This document shows, one piece after another, positions 5,392 through 5,925 of a stretch of 5,925 bases of DNA. The translations under genes were made by a program, and so were the position numbers. Location: positions 21,524 through 27,448 of the forward strand of contig NYUL01000001.1 of NCBI GenBank assembly GCA_002684055.1, in the 5' to 3' direction. Numbering within the stretch: the stretch's first letter is position 1; each line of letters opens with the position of its first letter. Below the pieces are notes generated by a model that had not been told where the DNA came from, did no database searches, and saw nothing but the letters and a program-made list of their open reading frames with translations. This DNA comes from Gammaproteobacteria bacterium (lineage in GTDB: Bacteria > Pseudomonadota > Gammaproteobacteria > Magnimaribacterales > TMED112).

Positions 5392-5925
5392 ATGGTAGTA
5401 ATAAGACTTTCAAGAGCGGGGGCAAAAAAACGTCCTTTCTATCACATAAGTGTTTCTGATAGAAGAAACAAGCGAGACGGTAGATTCATCGAAAGAATAG
5501 GTTTTTACAACCCTATAGCAAAAGATTCTGAAGAAAAGATCCGATTTGATCAAGAAAGATATGACCACTGGACTTCAGTTGGTGCAATACCTAGTGATAC
5601 TGTTTTAATGTTAATGAAAAGATCAAAAATGACTGCAGAAGAAATTCAAAAAATTGAAGACAAGAAAACAGCCAGACAAGACAAAAAGAAACAAGAAAAA
5701 GTGCTGAAACAGCAAGAAGAAGCAGCAGAAGCAGAAGAGGCAGCAGCAGCAGAAGCTCCAACAGAAGAAGCTCCAGCAGAAGAAGCTCCAGCAGAAGAAG
5801 CAGCAGCAGAAGCTCCAGCAGAAGAAGCTCCAGCAGAAGAAGCAGCAGCAGAAGCTCCAGCAGAGGAAGCTCCAGCAGAAGAAGCTCCAGCAGAAGAAGC
5901 AGCAGCAGCAGAAGCTCCAGCAGAG
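5392..5925 (+). CDS. rpsP: 30S ribosomal protein S16 with long acidic Ala/Glu/Pro tail (3' partial)
   Basis: S16 is a small-subunit ribosomal protein that binds the 5' domain of 16S rRNA during assembly. Residues 1-80 match the family well: VIRLSRAGAKKRPFYHI, then RDGRFIERIGFYNP and a segment with DHWTSVGAIPSDTV. In E. coli the protein is about 82 residues. Here the frame continues to the window edge at codon 178 without a stop. Residues 83-108 form a highly charged, Lys/Glu/Gln-rich stretch that is probably helical. Residues 109-178 consist almost only of Glu, Ala and Pro in repeats such as EEAPA and EEAAAEAPA. Similar acidic S16 extensions occur in some other bacteria, notably alphaproteobacteria, with no established function that I know of. 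The start at 5392 is chosen because it gives the family N-terminus. An in-frame ATG at 5362 would add ten residues. No Shine-Dalgarno sequence is evident. The true C-terminus lies beyond the window. Confidence 0.95.
   Translation, partial: MVVIRLSRAGAKKRPFYHISVSDRRNKRDGRFIERIGFYNPIAKDSEEKIRFDQERYDHWTSVGAIPSDTVLMLMKRSKMTAEEIQKIEDKKTARQDKKKQEKVLKQQEEAAEAEEAAAAEAPTEEAPAEEAPAEEAAAEAPAEEAPAEEAAAEAPAEEAPAEEAPAEEAAAAEAPAE
5716..5925 (+). repeat. Low-complexity tandem repeat coding the S16 tail
   Basis: The tract is built from GAA, GCA, GCT and CCA codons in nested units. A 42-base unit at 5794-5835 is followed directly by a copy at 5836-5877 that differs at one base (GAA to GAG). Shorter 15-base EEAPA units flank it. 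Its composition is clearly richer in G+C and in coding-strand purines than the rest of the window. The repeat continues to the window edge and may have limited assembly there. Confidence 0.9.

Overview
The window is A+T-rich bacterial DNA with tightly packed genes and very short gaps. GroES, GroEL, the S16 core and the CorB-type protein all look gammaproteobacterial. A nickel superoxide dismutase with its maturation protease, together with the low G+C, suggests a streamlined marine gammaproteobacterium, perhaps of the SAR86 type. That placement is inference from gene content, not a measured phylogeny.

Left part (1-456): the 3' end of a membrane-protein gene cut by the window edge. Its first residues look like the last helix of an AmpG-type muropeptide permease. 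The same frame then runs without a stop into a four-helix VanZ-like domain, so this appears to be a fusion. Next comes the groES-groEL chaperonin operon (495-2431), with a possible heat-shock promoter inside the end of the upstream gene and a clear intrinsic terminator at 2451-2480.

Middle part (2503-4077): a compact four-gene cluster on the + strand. It starts with a 58-residue secreted or membrane-anchored histidine-containing small protein that is easily overlooked. Then come sodN (nickel superoxide dismutase), sodX (its propeptide-cleaving S26 protease) and a membrane protein resembling the membrane domain of PuuD-type urate oxidases. Junctions are an 8-base overlap, 3 bases and 2 bases, which implies co-transcription and coupled translation. 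SodN removes superoxide, and SodX exposes the N-terminal histidine that binds nickel. The roles of the two membrane or secreted partners are unknown.

Right part (4074-5925): a CorB/CNNM-type transporter gene on the - strand, whose stop codon overlaps that of the preceding gene in a shared TTAA. Diverging from it is rpsP (ribosomal protein S16), which runs off the window. The S16 core is normal but is followed by a charged linker and a long repetitive Ala/Glu/Pro acidic tail encoded by near-identical repeats. No tRNA, rRNA, CRISPR array or insertion sequence was seen. No stretch longer than about 300 bases lacks a gene.
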